DNA of 19,799 nt, taken from NCBI GenBank assembly GCA_038253325.1, contig JBBSHE010000047.1, positions 1-19,799 of the forward strand, in the 5' to 3' direction. Position 1 is the stretch's first letter. Every line of letters begins with the position of its first letter. This DNA comes from JBBSHE01 sp038253325 (GTDB taxonomy: Bacteria; Actinomycetota; Actinomycetes; Propionibacteriales; Nocardioidaceae). The position numbers and the translations under genes were made by a program. Below, in pieces: positions 1 through 7,588 of the stretch. The notes below the pieces were generated by a model. That model had not been told where the DNA came from and did no database searches. It saw only the letters and a list, made by a program, of their open reading frames with translations.

Positions 1-1
1 G

Positions 2-1657
2 ATCGTCTTGCTGCTCTGCCTGTTCATCTTCGGAAGCCTCGTCGCAGCGGTGATGCCGGTCCTGGTCGGGATGGTCGCGGTGTTCGGGGCATTCGCCGTG
101 GTCCGGGTCATCACCACGACCGCCGACGTGTCTGTCTTCGCGATCAACGTGATCACCTTGATCGGCATGGGGCTGGCGATCGACTACGCGCTGTTCATGG
201 TGAGCCGGTTCCGTGAGGAGCTGGCCCACCAGCCTGGCGAGTCACCCGACGACGTGCGAGCCGCGGTCGCCGCCACGATGGCGACCGCGGGACGGACAGT
301 GCTCGTCTCCGGCACCACGGTTGCTGCGTCCCTCGCGTCCCTGCTGATCTTCCCTCAGCTGTTCCTGCGCTCGATGGGGTACGGCGGGATGGCGGCGGTC
401 CTGGTCGCGATGGTCGCCGCCCTCACGGTGCTGCCCGCGATGTTGACGCTGCTCGGACCGAGGATCAACCGCGTCCGGCTCCCGTGGCAACGGCGGCGCC
501 AGGCCCGGCAGCAGCTCGTGGGCGATCCGGCCGAGCACGGCGCGTGGGCCCGGATCGCGCGAAGCGTGATGCGTCGCCCCGTGGCGTACCTCGTCGTCAT
601 CGTGGTGGCGCTGCTGGCGCTCGGCTCGCCGTTCCTCGGCGTCCGGTGGGGCAGCGTCGACTACCGCGTGCTTCCCGACAATGCACCGAGCCGGGTCGCC
701 GCGGGCAAGCTTGCCTCAGAGTTCGGCGGCGAGCAATCCACCGCCAATGTAGTGGTCGACGGTGTCGACGCCGCCGGTCTCACCTCGTACGAGCACCGGC
801 TGGGCGCGGTTGACGGCGTCAGGTCTGTGCAGACGATCGACCAGCGTGGTGCTGGTTCGAGCTCGTCCGCGCTCGTGCAGGTCTCGTGGTCGGGGAACAC
901 CCAGACCCAACACTCGCAGCACATCGTCACCCGGCTGCGCGCGGTGCCGCCACCGGCCGGTGCGGACGCGCTGGTGGGCGGAATATCGGCGCAGACCGTG
1001 GACCTGTTGAGTTCGGTCGCGTCGCATCTGCCTTGGATGGGCCTCTTGGTGGTCGCCATCATGCTGGTCCTGCTGTTCGTCGCGTTCGGATCGTTCGTCC
1101 TGCCACTCAAGGCCGTGCTCATGAATGCGGTCTCGATCACCGCGTCGTTCGGCGTGGTTACGTGGATCTTCGCCGACGGCCACGGGGACCGGCTGCTTGG
1201 CTTCACCTCCACCGGCTACCTCGACGCGACCCAGCCGATCTTGATGCTGGCGATCCTGTTCGGGTTGTCGATGGACTACGAGGTCTTCCTGCTTTCACGC
1301 GTGCGTGAGCAGTGGGATCTCACCCACGACAACACCGCTGCCGTCGCGAGCGGCGTTCAGCACACGGGCAAGATCATCACCAGCGCGGCACTGCTGCTTG
1401 CGGTCGTGATCGGTGCGTTCGCGACATCGGGGATCGTGTTCATGAAGCTGATCGGCATCGGCATGCTCGTCGCCCTGCTGCTCGACGCGACGGTCGTACG
1501 GCTGCTGCTCGTACCGGCCACGATGCGGCTGCTCGGTGCTGCCAACTGGTGGGCGCCGGGTCCGTTCCGCCGGTGGTACGACCGGTACGGCCTGCACGAG
1601 CCTGCCTCGGGGTCGTCGACCGCCGACGCCGATGCCCCCGACCTGGCGCGGAACTAG
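2..1657 (+). CDS. MMPL/RND-family membrane transporter, 3' part
   Basis: Only the last 551 codons are present; the reading frame is open to the left edge, so the true start lies outside the window. MMPL proteins are inner-membrane, proton-driven exporters of lipids and other hydrophobic compounds. The visible part starts inside the first transmembrane bundle and carries the N-half motif GLAIDYALFMVSRFRE (about codons 56-72). An extracytoplasmic domain (about codons 215-335) and a second bundle follow. The second bundle has the equivalent motif GLSMDYEVFLLSRVRE (about codons 421-436), where the Asp-Tyr pair is the family's proton-relay signature. The C-terminus is short and hydrophilic, without the long mycobacterial MmpL tail. 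The substrate cannot be told from sequence. The 83 bp to the next gene hold no clear terminator. Confidence 0.95.
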   Translation: MVLLLCLFIFGSLVAAVMPVLVGMVAVFGAFAVVRVITTTADVSVFAINVITLIGMGLAIDYALFMVSRFREELAHQPGESPDDVRAAVAATMATAGRTVLVSGTTVAASLASLLIFPQLFLRSMGYGGMAAVLVAMVAALTVLPAMLTLLGPRINRVRLPWQRRRQARQQLVGDPAEHGAWARIARSVMRRPVAYLVVIVVALLALGSPFLGVRWGSVDYRVLPDNAPSRVAAGKLASEFGGEQSTANVVVDGVDAAGLTSYEHRLGAVDGVRSVQTIDQRGAGSSSSALVQVSWSGNTQTQHSQHIVTRLRAVPPPAGADALVGGISAQTVDLLSSVASHLPWMGLLVVAIMLVLLFVAFGSFVLPLKAVLMNAVSITASFGVVTWIFADGHGDRLLGFTSTGYLDATQPILMLAILFGLSMDYEVFLLSRVREQWDLTHDNTAAVASGVQHTGKIITSAALLLAVVIGAFATSGIVFMKLIGIGMLVALLLDATVVRLLLVPATMRLLGAANWWAPGPFRRWYDRYGLHEPASGSSTADADAPDLARN

Positions 1658-1740
1658 TCAGCCTCGCGTTGCTTCCGGATCCGCCCGCCTCTCATGGTGC
1701 GAGGTGGTCGATGACCGGCCCCTCACAATGAACTGACACC

Positions 1741-2073
1741 ATGGGACAGATGGCGACGGACACTGCCGCAGCACTGGCCGACAAGCGGGCGCAGCTCGAG
1801 GAGCAGCTGGCCGTGATCAGCACGTTGCCCGAGGACACCGTTGACATCGCGTTCGGCAAGCGCATCGGGGACGGTACGAGCCAGGCGGTCGATCGGCTTT
1901 CTGCGGTCCCGGCCCACGACAGCCTCCAGGTCATGCTCCGTGAGGTCATCCGAGCCCAGGTCAAGATCGACGAGGAAACACACGGCTTGTGCGATGAGTG
2001 TGGAAGCCCGATCGGAACAGGTCGCCTCGAAGTCAGACCTTGGGCGACTCGATGCATCGAGCACACCAGCTGA
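1741..2073 (+). CDS. DksA/TraR-family zinc-finger protein
   Basis: This 110-residue protein has the DksA/TraR layout: an N-terminal alpha-helical part (about residues 8-80) followed by a C-terminal zinc finger. Relatives bind the RNA polymerase secondary channel and modulate initiation; whether this short one does is inference. The finger has C84-x2-C87, the conserved Gly/Ile/Arg-Leu stretch, and then C105-x2-H108, so the usual fourth cysteine is replaced by histidine three residues before the end. C3H coordination could still hold zinc. The ATG at 1741 has no good Shine-Dalgarno; an in-frame ATG at 1750 is an equal alternative. The 3' end overlaps the next gene by 22 bp in another frame, so the two are probably co-transcribed. 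Confidence 0.85.
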   Translation: MGQMATDTAAALADKRAQLEEQLAVISTLPEDTVDIAFGKRIGDGTSQAVDRLSAVPAHDSLQVMLREVIRAQVKIDEETHGLCDECGSPIGTGRLEVRPWATRCIEHTS

Positions 2074-2870
2074 GCCGCGAGTCGGCCGGCGCGCCGATCG
2101 GGGTGATCGGCGGATCGGGCTTCTACGAGTTCGTGGACGACGCAGAACCGATCGCAGTCGACACACCGTACGGTCAACCGAGCGCGCCGATCACGATGGG
2201 CAGCGTCGGCGGTCGCGCCGTCGCGTTCCTTCCCCGGCACGGGGCGGGGCACGCCTTCCCACCGCACCTGATCAACTACCGGGCGAACATGTGGGCACTG
2301 CGGTCGGCGGGCGTACGCCGTGTCCTCGCTCCGTGTGCCGTCGGAAGCCTCCAGCCGGAACTCGGGCCGGGAGCCCTCGTCGTACCCGACCAGCTCGTCG
2401 ACCGCACATCGGGACGCGTCCAGACCTATGTCGAGTCCGGCGCGGTCCACGTGGAGTTCGCCGACCCGTACTGTCCGGAGCTCGGGGCCGCCGTCTGTGC
2501 CGCCGACGACCAGGTGGTTGCGGGCGGGACGATGGTGGTCGTGGAGGGTCCGCGGTTCTCGACCCGGGCCGAGTCGCGGTGGTACGCCGACCTCGGGTGG
2601 TCGGTGGTCGGCATGACCGGGCATCCGGAGGCGGTGCTCGCCCGGGAGCTCGCGATGTGTTACGCGTCCGTAGCGCTCGTCACCGACCGTGACGCCGGTA
2701 TCTCGACAGGGGAAGCGGTCAGCCAGGGTGAGGTGTTCGCCGAGTTCGCGCGCAACATCGGCCGGCTGCGTGAGCTGCTGGCCCAGGTGATCGCGACGCT
2801 GCCCGAGTCGGCCGGCTGCCGGTGCGCGGATGCGCTCGACGGCATCAGCACCGGGTACGAGCTGCCGTGA
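2052..2870 (+). CDS. mtnP: S-methyl-5'-thioadenosine phosphorylase (MTAP family)
   Basis: The enzyme cleaves 5'-methylthioadenosine with phosphate to adenine and 5-methylthioribose-1-phosphate, in the cytoplasmic MTA/methionine salvage route. The 272-residue product has the phosphate-binding VIGGSGFY (18-25), the RHG-x-GH motif (62-67) followed by PPH-x-INYRAN, the EGPRF-x-TRAES motif (165-175) and MTGHPEAVLARE (188-199). The base-site motif T211-D212-R-D214 matches the Asp-x-Asp that selects 6-aminopurines in MTAP, which argues against methylthioinosine or guanosine specificity. I chose the ATG at 2052 because it sits just before the conserved strand; GTG at 2103 would cut into it. It overlaps the zinc-finger gene upstream, and its stop overlaps the next start (GTGA). 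Confidence 0.93.
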   Translation: MHRAHQLSRESAGAPIGVIGGSGFYEFVDDAEPIAVDTPYGQPSAPITMGSVGGRAVAFLPRHGAGHAFPPHLINYRANMWALRSAGVRRVLAPCAVGSLQPELGPGALVVPDQLVDRTSGRVQTYVESGAVHVEFADPYCPELGAAVCAADDQVVAGGTMVVVEGPRFSTRAESRWYADLGWSVVGMTGHPEAVLARELAMCYASVALVTDRDAGISTGEAVSQGEVFAEFARNIGRLRELLAQVIATLPESAGCRCADALDGISTGYELP

Positions 2871-3985
2871 AGGTGCTGCTGACCGGCGCCGCCGGGTTCG
2901 TCGGCGGCGCGGTGGCGCGGCAGCTTACCGCCCGCGGTGACGAGGTCGTCGGCGTGGACGCGTTGATTCCCCAGGCGCACCGAATGGATCGTGCTGCCGA
3001 GCCCACCACCCCGCACGAGCTGCGTACACCCGGCTCCGGATCCGATCAGGGCAGCGCTCAGGTGGTGAGGGGGGTCGGGCAGCACCGGGCCGACATCCGG
3101 GACGCAGACGCCGTCGTCGGACTCCTCGACGGTGTCGACGTGGTCTGCCACCAGGCGGCCCTGGTCGGCGCGGGCGTGACACCGGCGGACCTGCCGCTGT
3201 ACGCCTCGCACAACGACCTCGGCACGGCAGTGCTGCTTGCCGCGATGTCGGAATGTCGGGTGGACCGGCTGGTGCTGGCGTCGTCGATGGTCGTCTACGG
3301 CGACGGCGAGTACGCGTGCGCGACCCACGGACGCGTGAGACCGGCGCCCCGGCTGGACGTGGACCTTCGTGCGGGCCAGTTCGACCCGTCGTGTCCGGTG
3401 TGCTCGGACCCCCTGTGGTGGGGGCTCGTCACGGAGGACGCCCGACTCCAGCCGCGGAGCTCGTACGCCGCGAGCAAGGTTGCACAGGAGCACTACGCGA
3501 GCGCGTGGGCGCACCAGGCCCCCGGATCGGTCATCACGTTGCGCTACCACAACGTGTACGGCCCGCAGATGCCCCGAGACACGCCGTACTCCGGGGTGGC
3601 CGCGATGTTCCGGTCCGCCCTCGAACGCCAGCAGGCGCCGCAGGTGTTCGAGGACGGGCAGCAGACGCGCGACTTCGTCCATGTCGACGACGTGGCGCGG
3701 GCGAACCTGGCGGCGATCGACGCGGTGGTCGGCGCGGAGGCGGGCAGCCTTGCGGCGTACAACGTCTGCTCGGGGCAGCCGATCTCGATCGGCGAGGTGG
3801 CCGCGCTGCTCGCCACGGCGACGTCGGCCGACATCGCGCCGGTGGTGACGGGCGAGTTCCGCAGCGGCGACGTCCGACACATCGTCGCCTCGCCCGAGCG
3901 GGCCCGTACCGAGCTCGGCTTCGAGGCGGTGGTGGATCCGGCAGAGGGTCTCCGCGCGTTCGCCTTCGATCCCCTGCGGGGCTGA
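2867..3985 (+). CDS. NAD-dependent epimerase/dehydratase (dTDP-rhamnose 4-epimerase-like SDR)
   Basis: This is a 372-residue extended short-chain dehydrogenase that acts on nucleotide sugars. It has the Rossmann motif TGAAGFVG (6-13), the catalytic tyrosine and lysine Y200-x3-K204 in SSYAASK, a substrate-domain RYHNVYGP motif and the late RDFVHVDDVA motif. An inserted segment contains CPVC (176-179), an insertion I associate with the WbiB-like dTDP-L-rhamnose 4-epimerase group; the exact substrate is uncertain. The GTG start at 2867 overlaps the mtnP stop as GTGA and places the nucleotide-binding strand at the N-terminus. The gene ends 40 bp before a strong hairpin. It lies near, but is not fused to, the glycosyltransferase cluster, for which it could supply a sugar donor (inference). 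Confidence 0.9.
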   Translation: MKVLLTGAAGFVGGAVARQLTARGDEVVGVDALIPQAHRMDRAAEPTTPHELRTPGSGSDQGSAQVVRGVGQHRADIRDADAVVGLLDGVDVVCHQAALVGAGVTPADLPLYASHNDLGTAVLLAAMSECRVDRLVLASSMVVYGDGEYACATHGRVRPAPRLDVDLRAGQFDPSCPVCSDPLWWGLVTEDARLQPRSSYAASKVAQEHYASAWAHQAPGSVITLRYHNVYGPQMPRDTPYSGVAAMFRSALERQQAPQVFEDGQQTRDFVHVDDVARANLAAIDAVVGAEAGSLAAYNVCSGQPISIGEVAALLATATSADIAPVVTGEFRSGDVRHIVASPERARTELGFEAVVDPAEGLRAFAFDPLRG

Positions 3986-4025
3986 ACCGGGGAGGGGGAG
4001 TCACCTCAGCGTCGCTTTCCCCGCA

Positions 4026-4083
4026 TTTTTGCGTACTTCCGGGCCATCGCAGGTGCCCTGGATGGCCCGGAAGTACGCAAAAA
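4026..4083. terminator. Bidirectional hairpin terminator, 23-bp perfect stem
   Basis: The left arm, starting TTTTTGCGTACTTCCGGGCC at 4026-4048, is perfectly complementary to 4061-4083, with a 12-base loop. The T-run on one side and the A-run on the other make it usable from both strands. It sits between two converging genes (stops at 3985 and 4092), the expected place for a shared terminator. A diverged relative lies at 18121-18172. Confidence 0.85.
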
Positions 4084-4091
4084 CGAACGGG

Positions 4092-5402
4092 CTAGGTTCC
4101 GGTCAGGACCAGGTGCTGCACGGCCAGGGCGGTCACCACTTGGAGGCCGAGCGCCGGTCGCTGCCAGCGCCGTGGGAGCAGCGCGCAACCCAACAGTGCC
4201 CACGGCACGAACGGCAGCCAGATCCGTTCCACCTCCGCCTTGCTCATCAGTGACAGGTCAGCCAGCAGCAGGCACCCGCAGGTGGCCAGCACGAGGCTCG
4301 CCACTTTGGTCGACGGGTCATCGAACCGTCGGGTGAGTACGTCGCGTGCCCGTCCCGCCGACAACGCGATCGACGCCCCGACGGCCAGCCCCGCACTGAT
4401 GGTGAATGCCGCGAGGTCGCCCCACAGCCAGTACGACGCCGGTCGTCTCGCGGCCACGCCCGCGTAGTACCGGTCTCGCAGCACGGGGTACGCCTCCCAC
4501 CACGCGAAGCCGTACGCCGTGAACACGACGACGACGGCGGCGACGCCGGCAGCGGCCCACCCGAGCGGATACCAGCGGCGTGCCACCACGAGGATGCCGA
4601 CCGCGAGGATACCGAGCAGGGCGAGGCCGTACGACAGATAGAGGCAGTAGCCGAGCAACAGGCCGGCGGTGACGGACGAGACGGCGCTCCGCCGGGTGGC
4701 GCCGACGGCGAGCAGGCAGAGACCCCACGCGGCGATCGCGGCGAACACGGCATCACCCGACACCGTCGACCAGATTGCCGCTGGCGCAAACGCGAGAAAC
4801 GGTGCCGCCGCGCGTGCGGCGGACTCCGCCCCGAGCGTGCGCGCCGTGAGGAGCACAGCGACAGGTGTCGTGGCCGCGACCAGCGTGATTACGCCTCCCA
4901 CGGCGAAGCCGCTACCGACGCCGGCCCTCACCAACCCGACGAAGAACAGCACGGCGCCTGGCGGGTGCCCGGCAAGGTGGACAGGCCAGTGGCCCGGGCT
5001 CGACAACGGGATCCGGCTGACGTACTGGTGCAACATCGCAGGGACGTCGGGGATCTGGCGCGCCACGCGGAGATACTCGGGCCGGTCGATCCCTCGGTTG
5101 CCGTCGACGTACGCGAGGGCGAGCAGCCAGCCGAGCGCCGCAGCGTACGTCGCGCAGAGCAGCAACGGAAAGCGCAGCCGACGACTCAGCCCCGGCCCGG
5201 CGACGACAGCCAGGACGGCCAGCAGCAACACCGCCGCGCTTCCGGGTCCCAGCCTCGGCCTCCACAGGCCGTTCAGCGGTGGGACGTCCTTCGAGTGCAC
5301 CTGCCAACCGGTCATGGCGGGGACCGCGATCGCCAGCGCGACGACCAGCGCCGCCGCGCCGATGCCACCGGCCGCCAACGCGGACGTACGGTCGCGGTTC
5401 AC
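4092..5402 (-). CDS. Polytopic membrane protein, probable GT-C-type glycosyltransferase
   Basis: The 436-residue protein is almost entirely hydrophobic, with about 10-12 predicted membrane helices and a Met-Asn-Arg start. After the second to third helices, an exposed loop carries GIDRPEYL (104-111) and then a WPVHLAGHPPG stretch ending with HPPG at 146-149. An acidic first loop and an HPPG-like motif are typical of lipid-linked-sugar GT-C enzymes such as actinobacterial mannosyl- and arabinosyltransferase relatives. The near-C-terminal SKAEVERIWLPFVPWALLG is also common in such proteins. Donor and acceptor are unknown. The GTG start at 5400-5402 opens into a 125-bp region shared with the divergent GT2 gene. 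It could equally be annotated as an integral membrane protein of unknown function. Confidence 0.75.
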   Translation of the reverse strand: MNRDRTSALAAGGIGAAALVVALAIAVPAMTGWQVHSKDVPPLNGLWRPRLGPGSAAVLLLAVLAVVAGPGLSRRLRFPLLLCATYAAALGWLLALAYVDGNRGIDRPEYLRVARQIPDVPAMLHQYVSRIPLSSPGHWPVHLAGHPPGAVLFFVGLVRAGVGSGFAVGGVITLVAATTPVAVLLTARTLGAESAARAAAPFLAFAPAAIWSTVSGDAVFAAIAAWGLCLLAVGATRRSAVSSVTAGLLLGYCLYLSYGLALLGILAVGILVVARRWYPLGWAAAGVAAVVVVFTAYGFAWWEAYPVLRDRYYAGVAARRPASYWLWGDLAAFTISAGLAVGASIALSAGRARDVLTRRFDDPSTKVASLVLATCGCLLLADLSLMSKAEVERIWLPFVPWALLGCALLPRRWQRPALGLQVVTALAVQHLVLTGT

Positions 5403-5527
5403 GGTGCCGACCCTAGGGGGATCTCGGGGCGGTCTGCGCGATCCGTCGCTCGATGCGACGTGACGTCAGGAATCCGTAACCAGCCAAACCGGTCGGTGAG
5501 AGTGTTCTCATACCTACGGTTGGAGGC
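5403..5527. promoter_or_regulatory. Divergent intergenic region with 14-bp palindrome
   Basis: These 125 bp separate two divergent genes, so they should hold promoters for both. Two palindromes are visible: TGACGTCA at 5461-5468 and TGAGAGTGTTCTCA at 5497-5510 (5-bp arms, 4-bp spacer). The second is 17 bp before the GT2 start and could be an operator. A GGAGG lies only one base from the ATG at 5528, closer than usual. No convincing -35/-10 pair is assigned. Confidence 0.4.
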
Positions 5528-6187
5528 ATGGACCGTCGATGCAGCCTTGTGCTCCCGTGTCGAGACGAGGCGCGCGCATTGCCTGCCGTGTTGGCGGCGG
5601 TCCCCTCTGGCTTCGACGTGATCGTCGTCGACAACGGCTCGACGGACGGTACGGCAGCCGTTGCGGCGAGGTTCGGCGCCCGTGTGATCGTCGAGCCTCG
5701 AGCCGGGTATGGCGCGGCCGTCCACGCCGGCGTCGAGGCGGCGACGACCGAGTACGTCGCCGTGATGGACGGTGACTGTTCGATGAACCCGGCCGCCCTC
5801 GTCCCTATGCTCGCCGCTGTCGTCGCTGGAACGACCGACCTGGCGGTGGGTCGTCGGCGAGCCGTCGGTGCCCGGGCGTGGCCGTGGCATGCGCGAGCAG
5901 GCAACGTCGCCGTGCTGGCATGGCTGCGCCGACGGACGGGGCTGGCGGTGACGGACATCGCGCCGATGCGGGTCGCCCGGCGTGCTCCGCTGCTTGATCT
6001 CGGCATCACCGACCGCCGGTTCGGGTACCCCGTCGAGCTGCTCGTGAAGGCGCAGCAAGCCGGTTGGCGGATCACGGAGCAGGACATCGAGTACCGACCG
6101 CGCGCGGCGGGTACCAGGTCCAAGGTCTCCGGCTCGGTCGGCGGCACGTTGCGGACCGTCCGTGACTTCGCCAAGGCGCTGCCATGA
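5528..6187 (+). CDS. Family 2 glycosyltransferase (DPM1/GT2-like)
   Basis: The 219-residue protein is a compact GT-A fold enzyme that would transfer a sugar from a nucleotide donor to a lipid or other acceptor. It has the N-terminal strand LVLPCRDEA (7-15), the nucleotide-site motif VVDNGSTDGT (33-42), a GYGAAVHAG stretch (60-68) and the metal-binding DGD (81-83). There are no C-terminal membrane helices, so it is a soluble or peripheral enzyme. GSVGGTLRTVRDF near the end is typical of the dolichol-phosphate-mannose-synthase-like branch. The stop overlaps the next start as ATGA at 6184-6187. It is the first gene of a seven-gene operon; the acceptor is unknown. Confidence 0.9.
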   Translation: MDRRCSLVLPCRDEARALPAVLAAVPSGFDVIVVDNGSTDGTAAVAARFGARVIVEPRAGYGAAVHAGVEAATTEYVAVMDGDCSMNPAALVPMLAAVVAGTTDLAVGRRRAVGARAWPWHARAGNVAVLAWLRRRTGLAVTDIAPMRVARRAPLLDLGITDRRFGYPVELLVKAQQAGWRITEQDIEYRPRAAGTRSKVSGSVGGTLRTVRDFAKALP

Positions 6188-6873
6188 GGGCGACGATGCT
6201 GGTCGTCGCGAAGGCGCCGGTGCCCGGCGTGGCGAAGACGAGAATCGCGGCCGTCGTCGGCGACGTTGCGGCCGGACGGATCGCTGCGGCTGCGCTGCTC
6301 GACACCCTGGACGCCGTCGAGGAGACGGTTGAGCGGTCGAAGCGCGTCATCGCCGTCGCCGGTGATCTTGCCGACGCAGTCGGCGCGGAAGTGCTGGCTC
6401 GTCGGTTGCGAGCCTGGCAGGTGGTCGAACAGCGCGGCAGCGTCTTCGGGGACCGGCTCGTCGCCGCTCACCACGATGCGTCCACACTTGACGGCTCGCC
6501 GGTCGTACAGATCGGCATGGACACGCCGCACGTCACCGCCGACCACCTCCGCGCACTCGCCGGCCCGCTCGGCCGGCGAACCGACGCGGTCGTCGGGCCT
6601 GCGACGGACGGCGGATGGTGGGGTCTGGCAGTACGCTCGCCGCTGTTCGCCGACGTCCTCGCGGGTGTCCCGATGTCGACGAGCCGCACCTGCCTCGACA
6701 CCGAGACGTCGCTTCGGCTCGCCGGAGCCCACGTTCGCCGCGGCTGGCGGCTCGGTGACGTCGACACCTGGACAGATGCGCTCGCGGTCGCTCGGCTGAT
6801 TCCGCGGTCCCGTTTCGCCGAGGCGGTCGGCGTCGTCGCTCAGCAGCTTCGAGGCAGTCATGCCGCTGCCTGA
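6184..6873 (+). CDS. TIGR04282/DUF2064 family glycosyltransferase-like protein
   Basis: This 229-residue protein belongs to the DUF2064 group, a GT-A-like nucleotidyl/glycosyltransferase fold that databases name 'arsenosugar biosynthesis glycosyltransferase' (TIGR04282). The N-terminal VVAKAPVPGVAKTRI (7-21) is the hallmark nucleotide-binding loop. GMDTPHV (111-117) corresponds to the usual Asp-x-Pro metal motif, and GPATDGGWWGLAV (138-150) to the conserved Gly-Pro-x-x-Asp-Gly-Gly segment. The family name comes from a few clusters; most members, this one included, have no proven substrate. The ATG at 6184 overlaps the GT2 stop, and the 3' end overlaps the methyltransferase start by 14 bp, so translation is probably coupled. 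Confidence 0.88.
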   Translation: MRATMLVVAKAPVPGVAKTRIAAVVGDVAAGRIAAAALLDTLDAVEETVERSKRVIAVAGDLADAVGAEVLARRLRAWQVVEQRGSVFGDRLVAAHHDASTLDGSPVVQIGMDTPHVTADHLRALAGPLGRRTDAVVGPATDGGWWGLAVRSPLFADVLAGVPMSTSRTCLDTETSLRLAGAHVRRGWRLGDVDTWTDALAVARLIPRSRFAEAVGVVAQQLRGSHAAA

Positions 6874-7588
6874 TCTGTGCACTGCGCCACTGCGCACTCC
6901 GCCTCTGAGCACTGAGCCGCTGAGCACTCCGCCTCTGCGCACTCCGCCTCTGCGCACTCCGTCGGACGTCCTCGCATCGGCGTTCGGCGGCCGGGTCTGC
7001 CACGTCGTCGGCCTGTCGGACGTCCCGGTCAGGTTGCCCATCCAGCGCTGGTGGCGGTCAGCCCACGGGACGGACCACACGCTGCTCGAGCGGTGCCGGG
7101 GCGCCACCATCGACATCGGCTGCGGACCCGGCCGGATGACGTACGAGCTGATGGTCCGTGGGCATCAGGCGCTCGGTATCGACGTCATGCCCGCTGCGGT
7201 CGAGCTCGCCCGAGGGCGCGGTGCGGCCGCGCTCGAGAGGGACGTCTTCGACCGTGTCCCCGGCGAAGGGCGCTGGGAGTGCGCGTTGCTTGCGGACGGC
7301 AACATCGGTATCGGCGGCGATCCCGTCCGGCTGCTGCACCGCGCGCGTCAGCTGATCTCACACCACGGTCGTGTCGTGGTCGACGTGACGAATCGCGGCG
7401 ACGAGATCGACGTGCGTGACGTTGCCCTGACCTGCAATGGCATGGTCTCCCGTCGTTTCCGGTGGGCCGTCGTCCCAGCCGGTGCGCTTGCTGCACTGGC
7501 GGCGACCGTATCGCTCGAGGTCGAGGAGCTCGTCGTCGCGCGGAGCCGGTCGTTCGGCGTCCTGGTCCCGGCGGAGCGTGCAGCATGA
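6860..7588 (+). CDS. Class I SAM-dependent methyltransferase with N-terminal pentapeptide repeats
   Basis: The 242-residue protein carries SAM motif I as IDIGCGPGR (84-92), the motif II acidic residue in LGIDVM (D108), and a later VVVDVTNRG strand. The methyl acceptor is unknown; it sits between sugar-transfer and redox genes. Residues 6-35 are a low-complexity leader of six L-(R/S/C)-T-x-P units encoded by a 15-bp tandem repeat, not part of the methyltransferase fold. The ATG at 6860 lies inside the previous gene. A downstream start after the repeats would keep the core, so the leader's translation is likely but not certain. The stop overlaps the next ATG at 7585. Confidence 0.88.
   Translation: MPLPDLCTAPLRTPPLSTEPLSTPPLRTPPLRTPSDVLASAFGGRVCHVVGLSDVPVRLPIQRWWRSAHGTDHTLLERCRGATIDIGCGPGRMTYELMVRGHQALGIDVMPAAVELARGRGAAALERDVFDRVPGEGRWECALLADGNIGIGGDPVRLLHRARQLISHHGRVVVDVTNRGDEIDVRDVALTCNGMVSRRFRWAVVPAGALAALAATVSLEVEELVVARSRSFGVLVPAERAA
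6875..6964 (+). repeat. 15-bp tandem repeat, six units, in frame
   Basis: Six consecutive 15-bp units related to CTGCGCACTCCGCCT start at 6875, 6890, 6905, 6920, 6935 and 6950. Units 2 and 5 are identical and unit 4 differs by one base; the others have a few changes. Because 15 is a multiple of three, copy-number changes keep the methyltransferase frame and add or remove L-R-T-P-P units. Confidence 0.9.

Noticed and set aside
2660..3880. Long minus-strand open frame opposite the epimerase gene
   Set aside because: It is Arg/His/Gly-rich with no recognisable domain and lies entirely opposite well-supported plus-strand genes; this is typical of high-GC antisense frames.
5413..7116. 567-codon minus-strand open frame opposite the GT2, DUF2064 and methyltransferase genes
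   Set aside because: Its repeats are the mirror of the 15-bp minisatellite, and the three plus-strand genes have clear family motifs.
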